Source: SCUB01 sp041918675 (lineage in GTDB: Bacteria > Pseudomonadota > Alphaproteobacteria > Rhizobiales > Xanthobacteraceae). Taken from it: DNA of 64,000 bases. Location: positions 1 to 64,000 of the forward strand of contig JAYRVF010000007.1 in the NCBI GenBank assembly GCA_041918675.1, given 5' to 3'. A program made the position numbers and the translations under genes. The first letter of the stretch is position 1. Every line of letters starts with the position of its first letter. The notes beneath the pieces were generated by a model. The model had not been told where the DNA came from and did no database searches. It worked only from the letters and a program-made list of their open reading frames with translations. Of this stretch, positions 17,582 through 27,550 are shown piece after piece.

Positions 17582-19417
17582 TCAGCGCGCGGCCTTCTCC
17601 GTCAACCGCGCCTCCGTCGGCCCCGTTCCCGCGCGCACCAGCGTCACTTCGCGGCGGTGAAATTCCGAAAGTGTCGAGCGGTGGCCGATCGAGACGATCG
17701 TCGTCGCGGGCATTTCCTTGTTGAGAAGGTCGTAAAGCTCCGCCTCGGCCGCCTCGTCGAGCGAGGCGGTCGCTTCGTCGAGAAACAGGAAATCGGGTCC
17801 GTGCAGCAGCGCGCGCGCGAGCCCCAGCCGCTGCTGTTCGCCGAGCGACAGCACCCGGTTCCAATGCGCGTGCTCGTCAAGGCGTCCGGCGAGCCCGGCG
17901 AGACCGACCAGCGCGACCACGCGCTTGAGCGCTTCGTCCGGGAAGGCGAATTCGCTCGCCGGATAGGTGATCGCGCCGCGCAGCGGGCCGATCGGAAAAT
18001 AAGGCCGCTGCGGCAGCATCATCAGCGTCGCGCCTTGGCGGATCGCGATCGATCCGGCGCCGAACGGCCAGATGCCGGCGATGGCGCGGAACAGCGTCGA
18101 CTTGCCCGTTCCCGACGGCCCGGTGAGCAGCACCCGCTCGCCAGCGTCGACGTCGAGCGCCGCGGCGGCGACGAGCGGCGCGCCGTTCGGCAGGCGCACG
18201 ATCAGATTGGCGAGCGATAGACCCGCGACGGCGTGATCGGCGGAACTGGCGATCGCCTTGCCGCCGCCGGCGTCCGCTGTCCCCGCGTCCGTCGCCACGT
18301 TCGCGGTGGCAATCGCGGCCTCGAAGCCGGCCAGCCGCGCGATCACCGCCTGCCATTCTGCGAAGCGCAGATAGGTCGTGTCGGCGAAGAACGAAACGGC
18401 CGACTGCAACTGCCCGAAGGCGGAGGCGATCTGCATCAGGCCGCCGAGCTGGATGCGTCCGGCGAAATAGACCGGACTCGCCACGATATAGGGAATGACC
18501 ACCGAGATCTGGTTGAAGCTCGCGGTGAAGAAAATGAGCTTCTTCTGCCGCGTCATGATGCGGAACCAGTTCGCCATCACCGCCGCGAAGCGCGCGGCGA
18601 GGCTGGCCCGTTCGGCGTTCTCGCCGCCGAGCAGCGCGATCTGCTCGGCATTCTCGCGTACCCGCACGAGATTGAAGCGGAAGTCGGCCTCGTAGCGCTG
18701 CTGGTCGAAATTGAGCTTGATGAGCGAGCGGCCGATCAGATGCGTGATCAAAGTGCCGACGACGGAATAGAGGATGCCGGCCCATACCAGATAGCCGGGT
18801 ATTCCGATCTCGCGGCCGAACAGCGATAGCGGCGCGTCGGCCGACAGCACCCAGAGCAGCGTGACATAGGAGCAGAAGGTCACGAACGCGCCGAGCACGC
18901 CGATCAGGATGTAGAGCGTCAGCTCGACGAACTGGCGGATATCCTCGGCGATGCGCTGGTCGGGATTGTCGGCGGCGTCGCCCGTCAGTTGCATGCGGTA
19001 ATGCGCGGCCCGATGCAGCCAGCGCTCCAGATAACGCGCGGTCATCCAGTTGCGCCAGCGGATCTGCAGCCATTGGTTGACGTAGTTCTGATAGACCTTG
19101 AGAACGGTGAAGGCGGCCGCCAGCGCGCAGAAAAACATCATCTCGGCGACGAACACCTCCCAATTGCGATCCTGCAGCGCGTTGAAGAAGCGCGCGTTCC
19201 ATTGGGTGATGAGGACGTTGATGGCCACGACCGACAATTCGATGCCGATCACGGTCCCGAGCAGCACACCGCCGAGCCAGCGCTCCTCCGAGCGGAAATA
19301 GGGCATGGCCAGGCGCCAGAGATGCGAAAGCATGAGGCGCGGCTCGATCCGTTGCATCGCCGGCGGCTGAATGGACGGCGCGGCGTCGCCTTGCGGCGGG
19401 AGCGGGGGGTGAGGCAC
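17582..19417 (-). CDS. SbmA/BacA- or YddA-like ABC transporter, fused permease-ATPase
   Basis: A 611-residue inner-membrane protein with about six N-terminal helices of the SbmA/BacA type (RYLERWLHRAAHYRMQL and DNPDQRIAEDIRQF are typical). The C-terminal ATPase has Walker A GPSGTGKST, signature LSLGEQQRLGLARAL and Walker B FLFLDEATASLD. Relatives move vitamin B12, very-long-chain fatty acids or peptides; BacA itself lacks the ATPase domain, so this is the ATPase-bearing branch. The start is GTG 19417; ATG 19357 is an alternative. No partner gene is adjacent. Confidence 0.9.
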   Translation of the reverse strand: MPHPPLPPQGDAAPSIQPPAMQRIEPRLMLSHLWRLAMPYFRSEERWLGGVLLGTVIGIELSVVAINVLITQWNARFFNALQDRNWEVFVAEMMFFCALAAAFTVLKVYQNYVNQWLQIRWRNWMTARYLERWLHRAAHYRMQLTGDAADNPDQRIAEDIRQFVELTLYILIGVLGAFVTFCSYVTLLWVLSADAPLSLFGREIGIPGYLVWAGILYSVVGTLITHLIGRSLIKLNFDQQRYEADFRFNLVRVRENAEQIALLGGENAERASLAARFAAVMANWFRIMTRQKKLIFFTASFNQISVVIPYIVASPVYFAGRIQLGGLMQIASAFGQLQSAVSFFADTTYLRFAEWQAVIARLAGFEAAIATANVATDAGTADAGGGKAIASSADHAVAGLSLANLIVRLPNGAPLVAAAALDVDAGERVLLTGPSGTGKSTLFRAIAGIWPFGAGSIAIRQGATLMMLPQRPYFPIGPLRGAITYPASEFAFPDEALKRVVALVGLAGLAGRLDEHAHWNRVLSLGEQQRLGLARALLHGPDFLFLDEATASLDEAAEAELYDLLNKEMPATTIVSIGHRSTLSEFHRREVTLVRAGTGPTEARLTEKAAR

Positions 19418-19821
19418 GGGGACGGGTCTCCGATGCGCGCAGGTCGCGGCGCGGGGCGAACGCGGACTAGAATGGCGACAACAATGGCGACGACAACAAG
19501 GCGGCGCGGCGATCTTGCCCGAACTCGCGCGGCCTTCCTAGCGCGCGATCGGACGCGAAGCCGGTTTCAGCGCCCGCCGATGCCGCTTTGGCGCGCCGGC
19601 GACGCAATCCCGACAAGATCGTTTCGAACAATCCCGCGCCGCCGCGTTCGCGGGCCGAGCGTCATCCCCTTGGCGTCATCGCTTGGCACGATCCTTGGCA
19701 CGATCCTTGGCACGATCCTTGGGACGATCCTTGGCATGATCCTCGGCATCCTCCTTAAGTCATGCCGATTCGAGCCACGAAAGGCTTGACGGGAACGCCT
19801 TCCGCCGCGAGAACCCCCGCC
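19418..19821. other. Divergent gap with 12-bp repeats
   Basis: Between the ABC transporter and the META-like gene. Contains two copies of AATGGCGAC(A/G)AC at 19471-19494 and a six-unit 12-bp array at 19682-19753. No conserved reading frame and no convincing promoter seen; the array sits just upstream of the secreted protein gene. Confidence 0.6.
19682..19753. repeat. 12-bp tandem repeat array 3
   Basis: Six units of CTTGGCACGATC: three identical at 19682-19717, then CTTGGGACGATC, CTTGGCATGATC and a decayed CTCGGCATCCTC. Confidence 0.95.
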
Positions 19822-20256
19822 ATGAAAATCCTGGCCACGAAAACCTCCGCCGCCAACCGCGCCGCGATCATCATGATGCTTGCCGCCGCCCTCCTGGTCG
19901 TCGGCGCCAAGGCCCCGCGCGCGCAGGACAGCGGCTTTCCCTTCGGCATGGAACTGCGGCTCGACGCCAACCCCATGCCCGGCTCCAAACGCGTGCCGTC
20001 GCTCGAAATCGGCGCCAATGGCGAGGTCGTCCTCGAACTCTGGTGCAAGGGCGGCAGGGGCCAGTTCTCGGTCGCCAACGACACGGTGATCTTCATTGCC
20101 GGGCCGATGCCGGAGCGCGCCTGTCCGCCGGAGCGCGCCACCGCCGACGAGGCGTTGCTGCGGGCGCTGGGAGAGGCGACCAACTGGACCCGTCAGGGCG
20201 ATATCCTGACCTTCAAGGGCGCGCGCGCGTTGCGCTTCCGCGTCAATACGAACTGA
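19822..20256 (+). CDS. Secreted protein with META (HslJ-like) domain
   Basis: A 144-residue protein with a signal peptide (hydrophobic core IIMMLAAALLVVGA, cleavage near RAQ). The C-terminal half reads ERACPPERATADEALLRAL..W...GDILTFKGARALRF, matching the pattern of META domains (small beta barrels in HslJ and related secreted proteins), where a C-P pair precedes the helix. Periplasmic; function unknown. ATG 19822 begins the signal peptide directly, whereas ATG 19762 would add 20 residues unlike a signal sequence. Family call is moderate. Confidence 0.6.
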   Translation: MKILATKTSAANRAAIIMMLAAALLVVGAKAPRAQDSGFPFGMELRLDANPMPGSKRVPSLEIGANGEVVLELWCKGGRGQFSVANDTVIFIAGPMPERACPPERATADEALLRALGEATNWTRQGDILTFKGARALRFRVNTN

Positions 20257-20300
20257 GCCGGCGATAAAGCCGGCCCGCCGGTCGCGCGACCTCCGCCGCG

Positions 20301-21503
20301 TCACTTGAACTGCGACGCGTCCTCGTCCCAGCGCTGTGCCTTGAAAAATTTCGTCAGGACCGCGACCGCGTCGCCGTCGCCGGTCGCGCGCTCGTCCTGC
20401 TCGCTGCCGGGCGAATCGATCAGGAGCGGCTTCGAGCCCGCCGCTCCGTCGATCAGCTTGCTCCACGGCATGCCGAGCCAGAGCAAAATGTTCGACGCAT
20501 CGCCCGGCTTCTCGAACGCCGCCATGGCCGTGAATTCGAGTTCCTCGACCAGATCGAGCGAACCGAGCGCCGCGTCCGGCCGGCGCAGCCGCAGCGTATG
20601 CTTGCCGCTGTTCTCGTCCCAGCTCTGGGTCATGGAACTCGCCGCCAGCGCCGTCTTGAGCGCCGCGCCGATCGCCGCGCCGATCCTGGCGTTGTCGATG
20701 CGGCCGGACGAAAGCCAGCCGCCGGCCGGAAAGCGAATGGTCCGCGTCCGTTCGAAACCGCCATAGCTCCAGCCGACCTTGCTCACGCCGGGCTGCGTCT
20801 TGAGTTGGGCGACGACATCGGCGGCGTTGCCCGGATTGACGATCATCTGAACGGTCTGGGCGCCGGCGCGCAGGTGCTCGCACGAGGCGAGCAACGAATT
20901 GCGCGTGACAAGGATGGCCTTGCCGCGAAGGCCGGCGATGAAGGCCGGCACCGCGTCGATCGCGACCTTGGCGGCGATCGATTCGGGCGATGCCTCGGAG
21001 AAATTGGTCGGCGCGGGGACGATGAGATCCTCGGCGGTGGTGTTTTCGCCGAACTCCCGCTCGCTGATGTCGGTGACTTCGGCGGAGGCGACCGCGACCG
21101 TATCAGCGCCGATCTTGATGGTGCCGCCGAAATCGAAAGCGCCGGGCTTGGCGCGCGAGCGCGTCTGCGTCAGCGCGAATTCGACCGGCGTCTTGCCGAG
21201 CATGCTGGTGCCGGCGCCGGTCAGGGACTGTCCGATAACCTTCAACTCGGCCTGAACCCGGTCGCGTCGGTCGGTGCCCTTCGGCGCGGGAAAGCATAGA
21301 TCGATCGACGCGGAGCGGATTTCGGTGCCCGAACGGATCTGCTTGAGGATGACGTCGGCTTCCCCGTCCATGAGGTCGCCGAAGCTCGTGAAGTAGCGGG
21401 CGAGCGCGGCGGCGGCGGGCGGCGGCGATTTCTTGGCCTGCGCGAAAGCGGGGCCGGTCAACGCGACCGCGAGCGCGGCGGCGAGCAATTGCGTTCGGAC
21501 CAT
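20301..21503 (-). CDS. Secreted protein of unknown function
   Basis: A 400-residue protein with a standard signal peptide (MVRTQLLAAALAVALTGPAFA, cleaved before QAKK). The mature part is soluble, mixed alpha/beta, with two related-looking halves: each has a hydrophobic segment before a Lys/Arg-rich strand, and both mention an E-F/L-E-F type strand. Conserved cysteines at about 69 and 209 could form a disulfide. I do not recognise the family. Convergent with the META-like gene, whose product is also exported. Good coding signal: long frame, matching codon use. Confidence 0.7.
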   Translation of the reverse strand: MVRTQLLAAALAVALTGPAFAQAKKSPPPAAAALARYFTSFGDLMDGEADVILKQIRSGTEIRSASIDLCFPAPKGTDRRDRVQAELKVIGQSLTGAGTSMLGKTPVEFALTQTRSRAKPGAFDFGGTIKIGADTVAVASAEVTDISEREFGENTTAEDLIVPAPTNFSEASPESIAAKVAIDAVPAFIAGLRGKAILVTRNSLLASCEHLRAGAQTVQMIVNPGNAADVVAQLKTQPGVSKVGWSYGGFERTRTIRFPAGGWLSSGRIDNARIGAAIGAALKTALAASSMTQSWDENSGKHTLRLRRPDAALGSLDLVEELEFTAMAAFEKPGDASNILLWLGMPWSKLIDGAAGSKPLLIDSPGSEQDERATGDGDAVAVLTKFFKAQRWDEDASQFK

Positions 21504-21685
21504 GTGCGCACCTCCGGTCGGGTCGGCTATGGGAATCGCTTACCACACCCGACGATCGCTCGACAGACGCGCCCGCGCCCGCAGTTTCGCAAATTCGGTG
21601 AAATGACGATCGCGCGATGGTCGCGGAGGAATGTCGGGCGGGTGGCGGACGTTCGCGCCGTCGGTGGCGGCGTCGCGGTTATCGC

Positions 21686-21730
21686 CAAAAAATTGGCGGC
21701 GGGTCTGGACCGGATCGATCCACACCCGCC
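21686..21730 (-). terminator. groEL terminator
   Basis: On the minus strand GGCGGGTGTGGA (21730 to 21719) pairs with TCCAGACCCGCC (21709 to 21698) and is followed by GCCAATTTTTTGG. One mismatch in the stem, clear T-run, about 40 bases after the groEL stop. Confidence 0.85.
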
Positions 21731-21770
21731 GCCTGTCTTGATCGGTAGCGGCCGATCGGAAATCGTCCGA

Positions 21771-23414
<1,644 letters not shown>

Positions 23415-23586
23415 TGTAGGTTACTCCAAATGATTGGAATGATTGGTTCGATGAGCGGCGCTTCGCTTGTCGTCATCACCGGTATTGAGCGGTGATCTCG
23501 CGCGAGGGCCGGCTCGCGTGCCCGCCCTGATCGGGATGGCCGGGTTGGGCCCGGCCGCGACAAGGCAAGCGCGACAATTGAATGCG

Positions 23587-23883
23587 TCAGCCCAGCACGC
23601 CCATGATGTCGCTCTCCTTCATGATGAGGAGTTCGTCGCCATCGAGCTTGACCTCGGTGCCCGACCACTTGCCGAACAGCACCTTGTCGCCGACCTTCAC
23701 GTCCAGGGGGACGAGTTTGCCGGTCTCGTCGCGGCCGCCGGGGCCGACTGCGACCACCTGACCCTGCTGCGGCTTTTCCTTCACCGTGTCGGGAATGATG
23801 ATGCCGCCGGCGGTCTTTTCCTCCGCGTCGAGCCGCTTCACCACGACACGGTCATGGAGCGGGCGGAATTTGGTCTTAGCCAT
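23587..23883 (-). CDS. groES: Co-chaperonin GroES (HSP10)
   Basis: A 98-residue lid of the GroEL ring. The mobile loop region EEKTAGGIIIPD and the ending MKESDIMGVLG are typical. The ATG at 23883 with GAGGA-type ribosome site is used; the longer frame upstream runs into the leader. The promoter region at 23957-24023 carries a CIRCE-like repeat and a heat-shock-type promoter. Confidence 0.98.
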   Translation of the reverse strand: MAKTKFRPLHDRVVVKRLDAEEKTAGGIIIPDTVKEKPQQGQVVAVGPGGRDETGKLVPLDVKVGDKVLFGKWSGTEVKLDGDELLIMKESDIMGVLG

Positions 23884-23956
23884 GTGGTCCTCTTCGAATT
23901 CGTTGATGGGGGCGGGTGGTGAGCGCGGCCGAGGCCCGATCGGCCACGTCCGCCGA

Positions 23957-23983
23957 CTGGCAGTCATTAAGACTGAGTGCTAA
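23957..23983 (-). promoter_or_regulatory. CIRCE-like HrcA operator
   Basis: On the minus strand TTAGCACTC (23983 to 23975) is perfect; after 9 bases the second arm reads GACTGCCAG, 6 of 9 matching GAGTGCTAA. Located in the leader of groES, as expected for HrcA control. The hrcA gene is not in the window. Confidence 0.8.
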
Positions 23984-23994
23984 TGGTCACCCGG

Positions 23995-24023
23995 AAATAG
24001 GGGGAGACTGTATCGAAGTCAAG
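23995..24023 (-). promoter_or_regulatory. groESL promoter, RpoH-like
   Basis: On the minus strand CTTGAC (24023 to 24018) is followed after 16 bases by CCTATTT (24001 to 23995). This fits the alphaproteobacterial RpoH consensus (CTTGAC, CYTATNT) and could also serve the housekeeping sigma factor. It is 11 bases upstream of the CIRCE-like repeat. Confidence 0.65.
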
Positions 24024-24185
24024 CAACGGTATGGCTTTTGGATTTCCGGCAGCGGAATATCGCAATGAAACGAAATGGAAACCATGGCCGGGTGAAAACT
24101 TGGGGGGCGGAAAAATTCCATGGGGGACGGCGGGGCACGTGGCGTCCCGTCGCCTTGTCTCCGCGTCGCTGCCGGGAGGGATGAC

Positions 24186-24686
24186 ATGGCCGGGTCTGGT
24201 CGCAAAATGGCGCGGATGGGCATCGCTTGCGTTGCCGCCGCCATGCTTGCCGGGTGCGGCACCTTCGGCGGCGGGTCCGGTCCGGCCCCCGACCTGACGC
24301 CCCCACCGGAGCCGGAAATTCCGGCCACCGTCCGCGCCGACGAAATTGTCGGGCGCTGGGGCTATGCCGCCTTTCACAAGCCCGATGACCGCGTCCGGAC
24401 CGAGGCGGCCGCGCGCGGCCAGTGCAAGCAGCCTTATGTGATCAATCCCGGTCCCACCGGCGGCGTCATCATGCACCTGGCCGACGAGGCCGAGCCGATG
24501 GAACTGCGCCTCAAGGGCAGCCGGAGCGGCAAGAACTACATCGGCCCGCCGGGCCCGCCCGGCGGCGAGAAGGACCGCGAGATCGTGTCCTTCGACGGGC
24601 GCGTGCTGCTGATGCGTTTCATCGACAGGGACGCGTCCACCCGCTACGGCACCGGCGTCTATGTCCGCTGCGCTCCGCGCGCCTGA
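24186..24686 (+). CDS. Predicted lipoprotein of unknown function
   Basis: A 166-residue protein. The signal sequence ends in the lipobox LAGC, so Cys21 should be lipidated. It continues with a Gly/Pro-rich linker and a compact domain: VGRWGYAAFHKPDD..RTEAAARGQCKQPYVIN, later VSFDGRVLLMRFID and the ending VRCAPRA. Two cysteines after the lipobox may pair. The domain pattern is familiar from rhizobial hypothetical lipoproteins but I cannot name a function. ATG 24186 has GGGAGGG before it. Confidence 0.75.
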   Translation: MAGSGRKMARMGIACVAAAMLAGCGTFGGGSGPAPDLTPPPEPEIPATVRADEIVGRWGYAAFHKPDDRVRTEAAARGQCKQPYVINPGPTGGVIMHLADEAEPMELRLKGSRSGKNYIGPPGPPGGEKDREIVSFDGRVLLMRFIDRDASTRYGTGVYVRCAPRA

Positions 24687-25015
24687 TCGGCTTTGACACC
24701 AGGCTCTGATCCGCCTGGCGGCGCGTCCAAATAGGGCGCGCCCCGCCGGCCGCATTTTCCCTGCATTTCCCGCCCGCGCATCCCTCTCGCGCGCTCTCCC
24801 GTTCGTTCTCCGGCGAAATAGGCTGGCTGCCATGCCCGCCACGATTTCGATTGGACGGCCGAACGAGTTGTGAGCATGATGAACCCCCTCCGCATGGCGG
24901 GGCGGGCCGTGCCGTCAACCGCGAAACGGGCCGGGGCGGAACGTGGCGCGACCTGATTGGCGCGACTCATATGGCGCGACCTGATTGGCCGAAACGATAA
25001 GGATGCAGACACGCA
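24687..25015. other. Gap with direct repeat
   Basis: 329 bases between the lipoprotein and the acetyltransferase. The 17-base sequence TGGCGCGACCTGATTGG occurs twice, at 24944-24960 and 24972-24988, just upstream of the acetyltransferase. Otherwise nothing recognised. Confidence 0.6.
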
Positions 25016-25507
25016 ATGTCCGTTGAGGCTCCCGTCCTGACCGCGATCCCGCTCGCCGCTTGGGAGCGCGACGCTCTCGCGGTCGCCCTGTCCAAAGCAG
25101 GCCTGCCCACTGAGGACGTGCGCGAGAAGGGCCCGCTGTTCTGGCGCTACAACACCAGGGAAGACCTGCCGGCCGGATTCGGCGGCATGGAGATTTACGG
25201 CGACCTCGCGCTGCTACGTTCGATCGTCGTGCTGCCGGTCGTGCGTCAACACGGATTTGGCGATGCTATCGTCGCCGCGCTCGAAAACGAGGCGCGCGCC
25301 AAGGGCTGCAAATCGATCTGGCTGTTCACGACGACCGCGCGGCGCTATTTCGAACGGCTCGGCTATACCATGCGCGCGTTCGACGCCGTTCCCGAAGCCA
25401 TCAAGTCGTCGCGTCAATACAAGCTGTGCCAGGACGGGCAGGCCATGGTGAAGACCTTGAGCGCGCCGCCGCCCGCCGATTCCGCGGCGCCGGGCGCGCC
25501 GGCCTGA
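25016..25507 (+). CDS. GNAT family acetyltransferase, ArsN2-like
   Basis: A 163-residue GNAT-fold enzyme. The acetyl-CoA loop is the region VVLPVVRQHGFGDAIVAALE, followed by WLFTTTARRYFERLGY and the tail VPEAIKSSRQYKLC. This tail resembles the family annotated as arsenic-resistance N-acetyltransferase ArsN2. There are no ars genes in the window, so an arsenic role is not supported by context; another small substrate is possible. Two 17-base direct repeats sit before the start. Confidence 0.8.
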   Translation: MSVEAPVLTAIPLAAWERDALAVALSKAGLPTEDVREKGPLFWRYNTREDLPAGFGGMEIYGDLALLRSIVVLPVVRQHGFGDAIVAALENEARAKGCKSIWLFTTTARRYFERLGYTMRAFDAVPEAIKSSRQYKLCQDGQAMVKTLSAPPPADSAAPGAPA

Positions 25508-25521
25508 ACCGGCGCGGGTCG

Positions 25522-25545
25522 TCGCCGGCGTTTCGCCGCCGGCGA
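25522..25545. terminator. Hairpin between convergent GNAT and cheZ genes
   Basis: TCGCCGGC (25522-25529) faces GCCGGCGA (25538-25545) in the 45-base gap between two convergent genes. No T-run; possibly bidirectional. Confidence 0.35.
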
Positions 25546-25552
25546 ATTCCGC

Positions 25553-26305
25553 CTAATTGAACATCGCGTCGATGTCGTCCTGCGAGGCGTGGCCGTCGTC
25601 GTCGTCGCGCAGGCGCGGACCGTTGAGCAGCCGCGCGTCGCCCTCGCGCTCGTCGAGCACCGGCGGCGCGTGCGCCTTGATCGAGTCGACGCCGCCCCAG
25701 ATATCCATCATGACGTTGATGTGGTGCTCGATGAAACGCATCGTCGTCATGACCTTGCTGATGCGCTGTCCGGTCAGGTCCTGGAAGTTGCAGGCCTCGA
25801 ATATCGAGACGACGCGATCCTGAATGTCCTGGCAGAGGCGGGCCTGCTGGTCGGGCGAATCCGTCTTGATGATCGCGCCGGCCGCCTGGTCGATCTCCTC
25901 GGCAGCCTCGAGAATGCGCTGGGTCGCTTCCTCGGTGCCGCCGACGATGGCGCCGAGCTCGCCGGTGACCTTGGCCATCTCGTTGCCGTCGAAGCTCTTG
26001 CCGTGCAGGGCGGCGATTTCCTGCTTGGTCTTGGCGATCGCGGCATGGATCAAGTCGAGCTCGATCTTGAGCTTCTCGCATTGCTCGATCTGGGCGCGAT
26101 AGGTTTCGAGCAGGGCCACGACCTCCGCCGAGGCGGCCGCCGCGGTTTCCCCGGCCGGCGCGCCTGGAGATGCCATCTGCTCGCGGATCGCCTTGAGTTC
26201 GGCGATGATCAGCCGATGCTCCGGATCGTCATGCGCGACCTCGACGGGCGCGGCCGCGCCGGGTTGAAGTTCCTCGATACGAAAGCGCTTGCGGCGAACG
26301 GCCAT
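25553..26305 (-). CDS. cheZ: Protein phosphatase CheZ
   Basis: A 250-residue chemotaxis phosphatase that removes phosphate from CheY-P. The catalytic motif NFQDLTGQ has its second Gln at residue 180 (equivalent to Gln147 of E. coli). The C-terminal CheY-binding tail ASQDDIDAMFN is intact. The long central helices form the dimer hairpin. Start ATG 26305 is preceded by GGGGGAGAC; the open frame continues upstream but without homology. No other che gene is adjacent, although a chemoreceptor occurs at 42.8 kb. Confidence 0.92.
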   Translation of the reverse strand: MAVRRKRFRIEELQPGAAAPVEVAHDDPEHRLIIAELKAIREQMASPGAPAGETAAAASAEVVALLETYRAQIEQCEKLKIELDLIHAAIAKTKQEIAALHGKSFDGNEMAKVTGELGAIVGGTEEATQRILEAAEEIDQAAGAIIKTDSPDQQARLCQDIQDRVVSIFEACNFQDLTGQRISKVMTTMRFIEHHINVMMDIWGGVDSIKAHAPPVLDEREGDARLLNGPRLRDDDDGHASQDDIDAMFN

Positions 26306-26722
26306 GTTGTCTCCCCCACCCGAAAATCGTCGACCAATAACCCGAACGCGGGACCCGGCATCCCCGTGCGGGGCGATCGGTCGACGTTTCAATCTCGCGC
26401 GATCCGATTGGCGAACGGAAGTCGTCCCGCCGGATCGCGTCCGCGTTTTTAGACCATCGGCGTTTAACGCGAGGTTCACGCGCGGGCGCGCCGCGCGACC
26501 GGTTTCGCGCATGCACCATCCATTAACCATGGCGCGCGCGTCTTCACCGAAAATAAACGCTAATCGCGGTTTTCGCGCGCCAATCGCGCCGTGGTGAATC
26601 AATCCGATACGCGCGTTTACCAAACCGATGCGTTTTCGAAATTAATTTGCAAAACGACGATGCCATGATCTGGCTAGGTCGAATTCATCCGTCCAACCGA
26701 CGCAACAGTACAGAGTACGTCG
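26306..26722. other. Divergent gap between cheZ and L,D-transpeptidase
   Basis: 417 bases, AT-richer from 26440 to 26700. TTAACC occurs at about 26524 and TTAACG near 26463; these resemble half-sites of CtrA (TTAACC), which controls motility genes in many relatives. No full TTAA-N7-TTAA box was found. No gene is seen. Confidence 0.4.
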
Positions 26723-27484
26723 ATGACCCGAACAAAGCCTCTCGCATGGATCGCATGCGCTTCTCTCCTGACGATCAATTCCGCGTTCGCCGAACCGCTC
26801 TCGCTGAGCCCCGTTGAACCGCGCGAGCCGGCGCTCGACGCCAACGCCAGCGCCGATGCCGCCGTCGACGTCGCGCCGCGCATTCGCCTCGCGTCCAACA
26901 GCCGCGGTCCGATGGGCGGTGGCTTCATCGAATTCCTGTTCAGCGGCGGGCACGAGATCGCGCCGCCTCGCGCGCCGGAGCAGTCCAACGCCTATTACCG
27001 GCAGGAAGACGACGGCGTCGAGCCGGCGCGTCCTGAAATGGACCCGCGGTTCCGCCGCCAGGTCGTCGATTATGATGGATCGGAAAGTCCCGGCACCGTC
27101 GTCATCGACACGCCGCGCAAGTTTCTCTTTCTCGTGCAGGGCAACGGCAAGGCAGTGCGCTACGGCATCGGCGTCGGCCGTCCCGGATTCACCTGGTCGG
27201 GCGTCAAGCACATCTCGATGAAGCGCGAATGGCCGGACTGGATTCCGCCGAAGGAAATGCTCAAGCGCCGGCCCGATCTGCCGCGCCACATGGAAGGCGG
27301 CCCGCAAAATCCGCTCGGCGCGCGCGCGATGTATCTCGGCTCGTCGCTCTATCGCATCCACGGATCGAACGAGCCGTGGACGATCGGCACGGCGGTGTCC
27401 TCGGGTTGCATCCGCATGCGCAACGAGGATGTCGTCGACCTCTATGAACGGGTCAAGATCGGAACGCGCGTGGTGGTGATCTGA
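26723..27484 (+). CDS. L,D-transpeptidase (YkuD family)
   Basis: A 253-residue envelope enzyme. After a signal peptide (residues 1-23, NSAFA-E) and a variable linker comes the YkuD domain from about residue 118. The catalytic set is His213 (IHGSN) and Cys229 in SSGCIRM, with the usual R-M after it. It makes 3-3 cross-links in peptidoglycan or attaches proteins to it, acting in the periplasm; polar-growing Rhizobiales use many of these. Followed by a strong terminator at 27551-27600. Confidence 0.95.
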   Translation: MTRTKPLAWIACASLLTINSAFAEPLSLSPVEPREPALDANASADAAVDVAPRIRLASNSRGPMGGGFIEFLFSGGHEIAPPRAPEQSNAYYRQEDDGVEPARPEMDPRFRRQVVDYDGSESPGTVVIDTPRKFLFLVQGNGKAVRYGIGVGRPGFTWSGVKHISMKREWPDWIPPKEMLKRRPDLPRHMEGGPQNPLGARAMYLGSSLYRIHGSNEPWTIGTAVSSGCIRMRNEDVVDLYERVKIGTRVVVI

Positions 27485-27550
27485 AACGGCCGGGCGCGCC
27501 GCGCCGTTTGGCTCGGCGGCCTCGATAACGGGCTAATGTCGGAGAGAGCG

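Larger units (their letters stand above)
23884..24185. other. groES-lipoprotein divergent gap
   Basis: 302 bases: the groES leader with CIRCE and promoter occupies 23957-24023. The rest up to the lipoprotein start is AT-richer at 24030-24110 and presumably holds its promoter; nothing else was recognised. Confidence 0.5.

Noticed and set aside
9287..19753. CRISPR arrays
   Set aside because: The three repeat arrays are head-to-tail 12-mers without spacers, and no cas gene is in the window.
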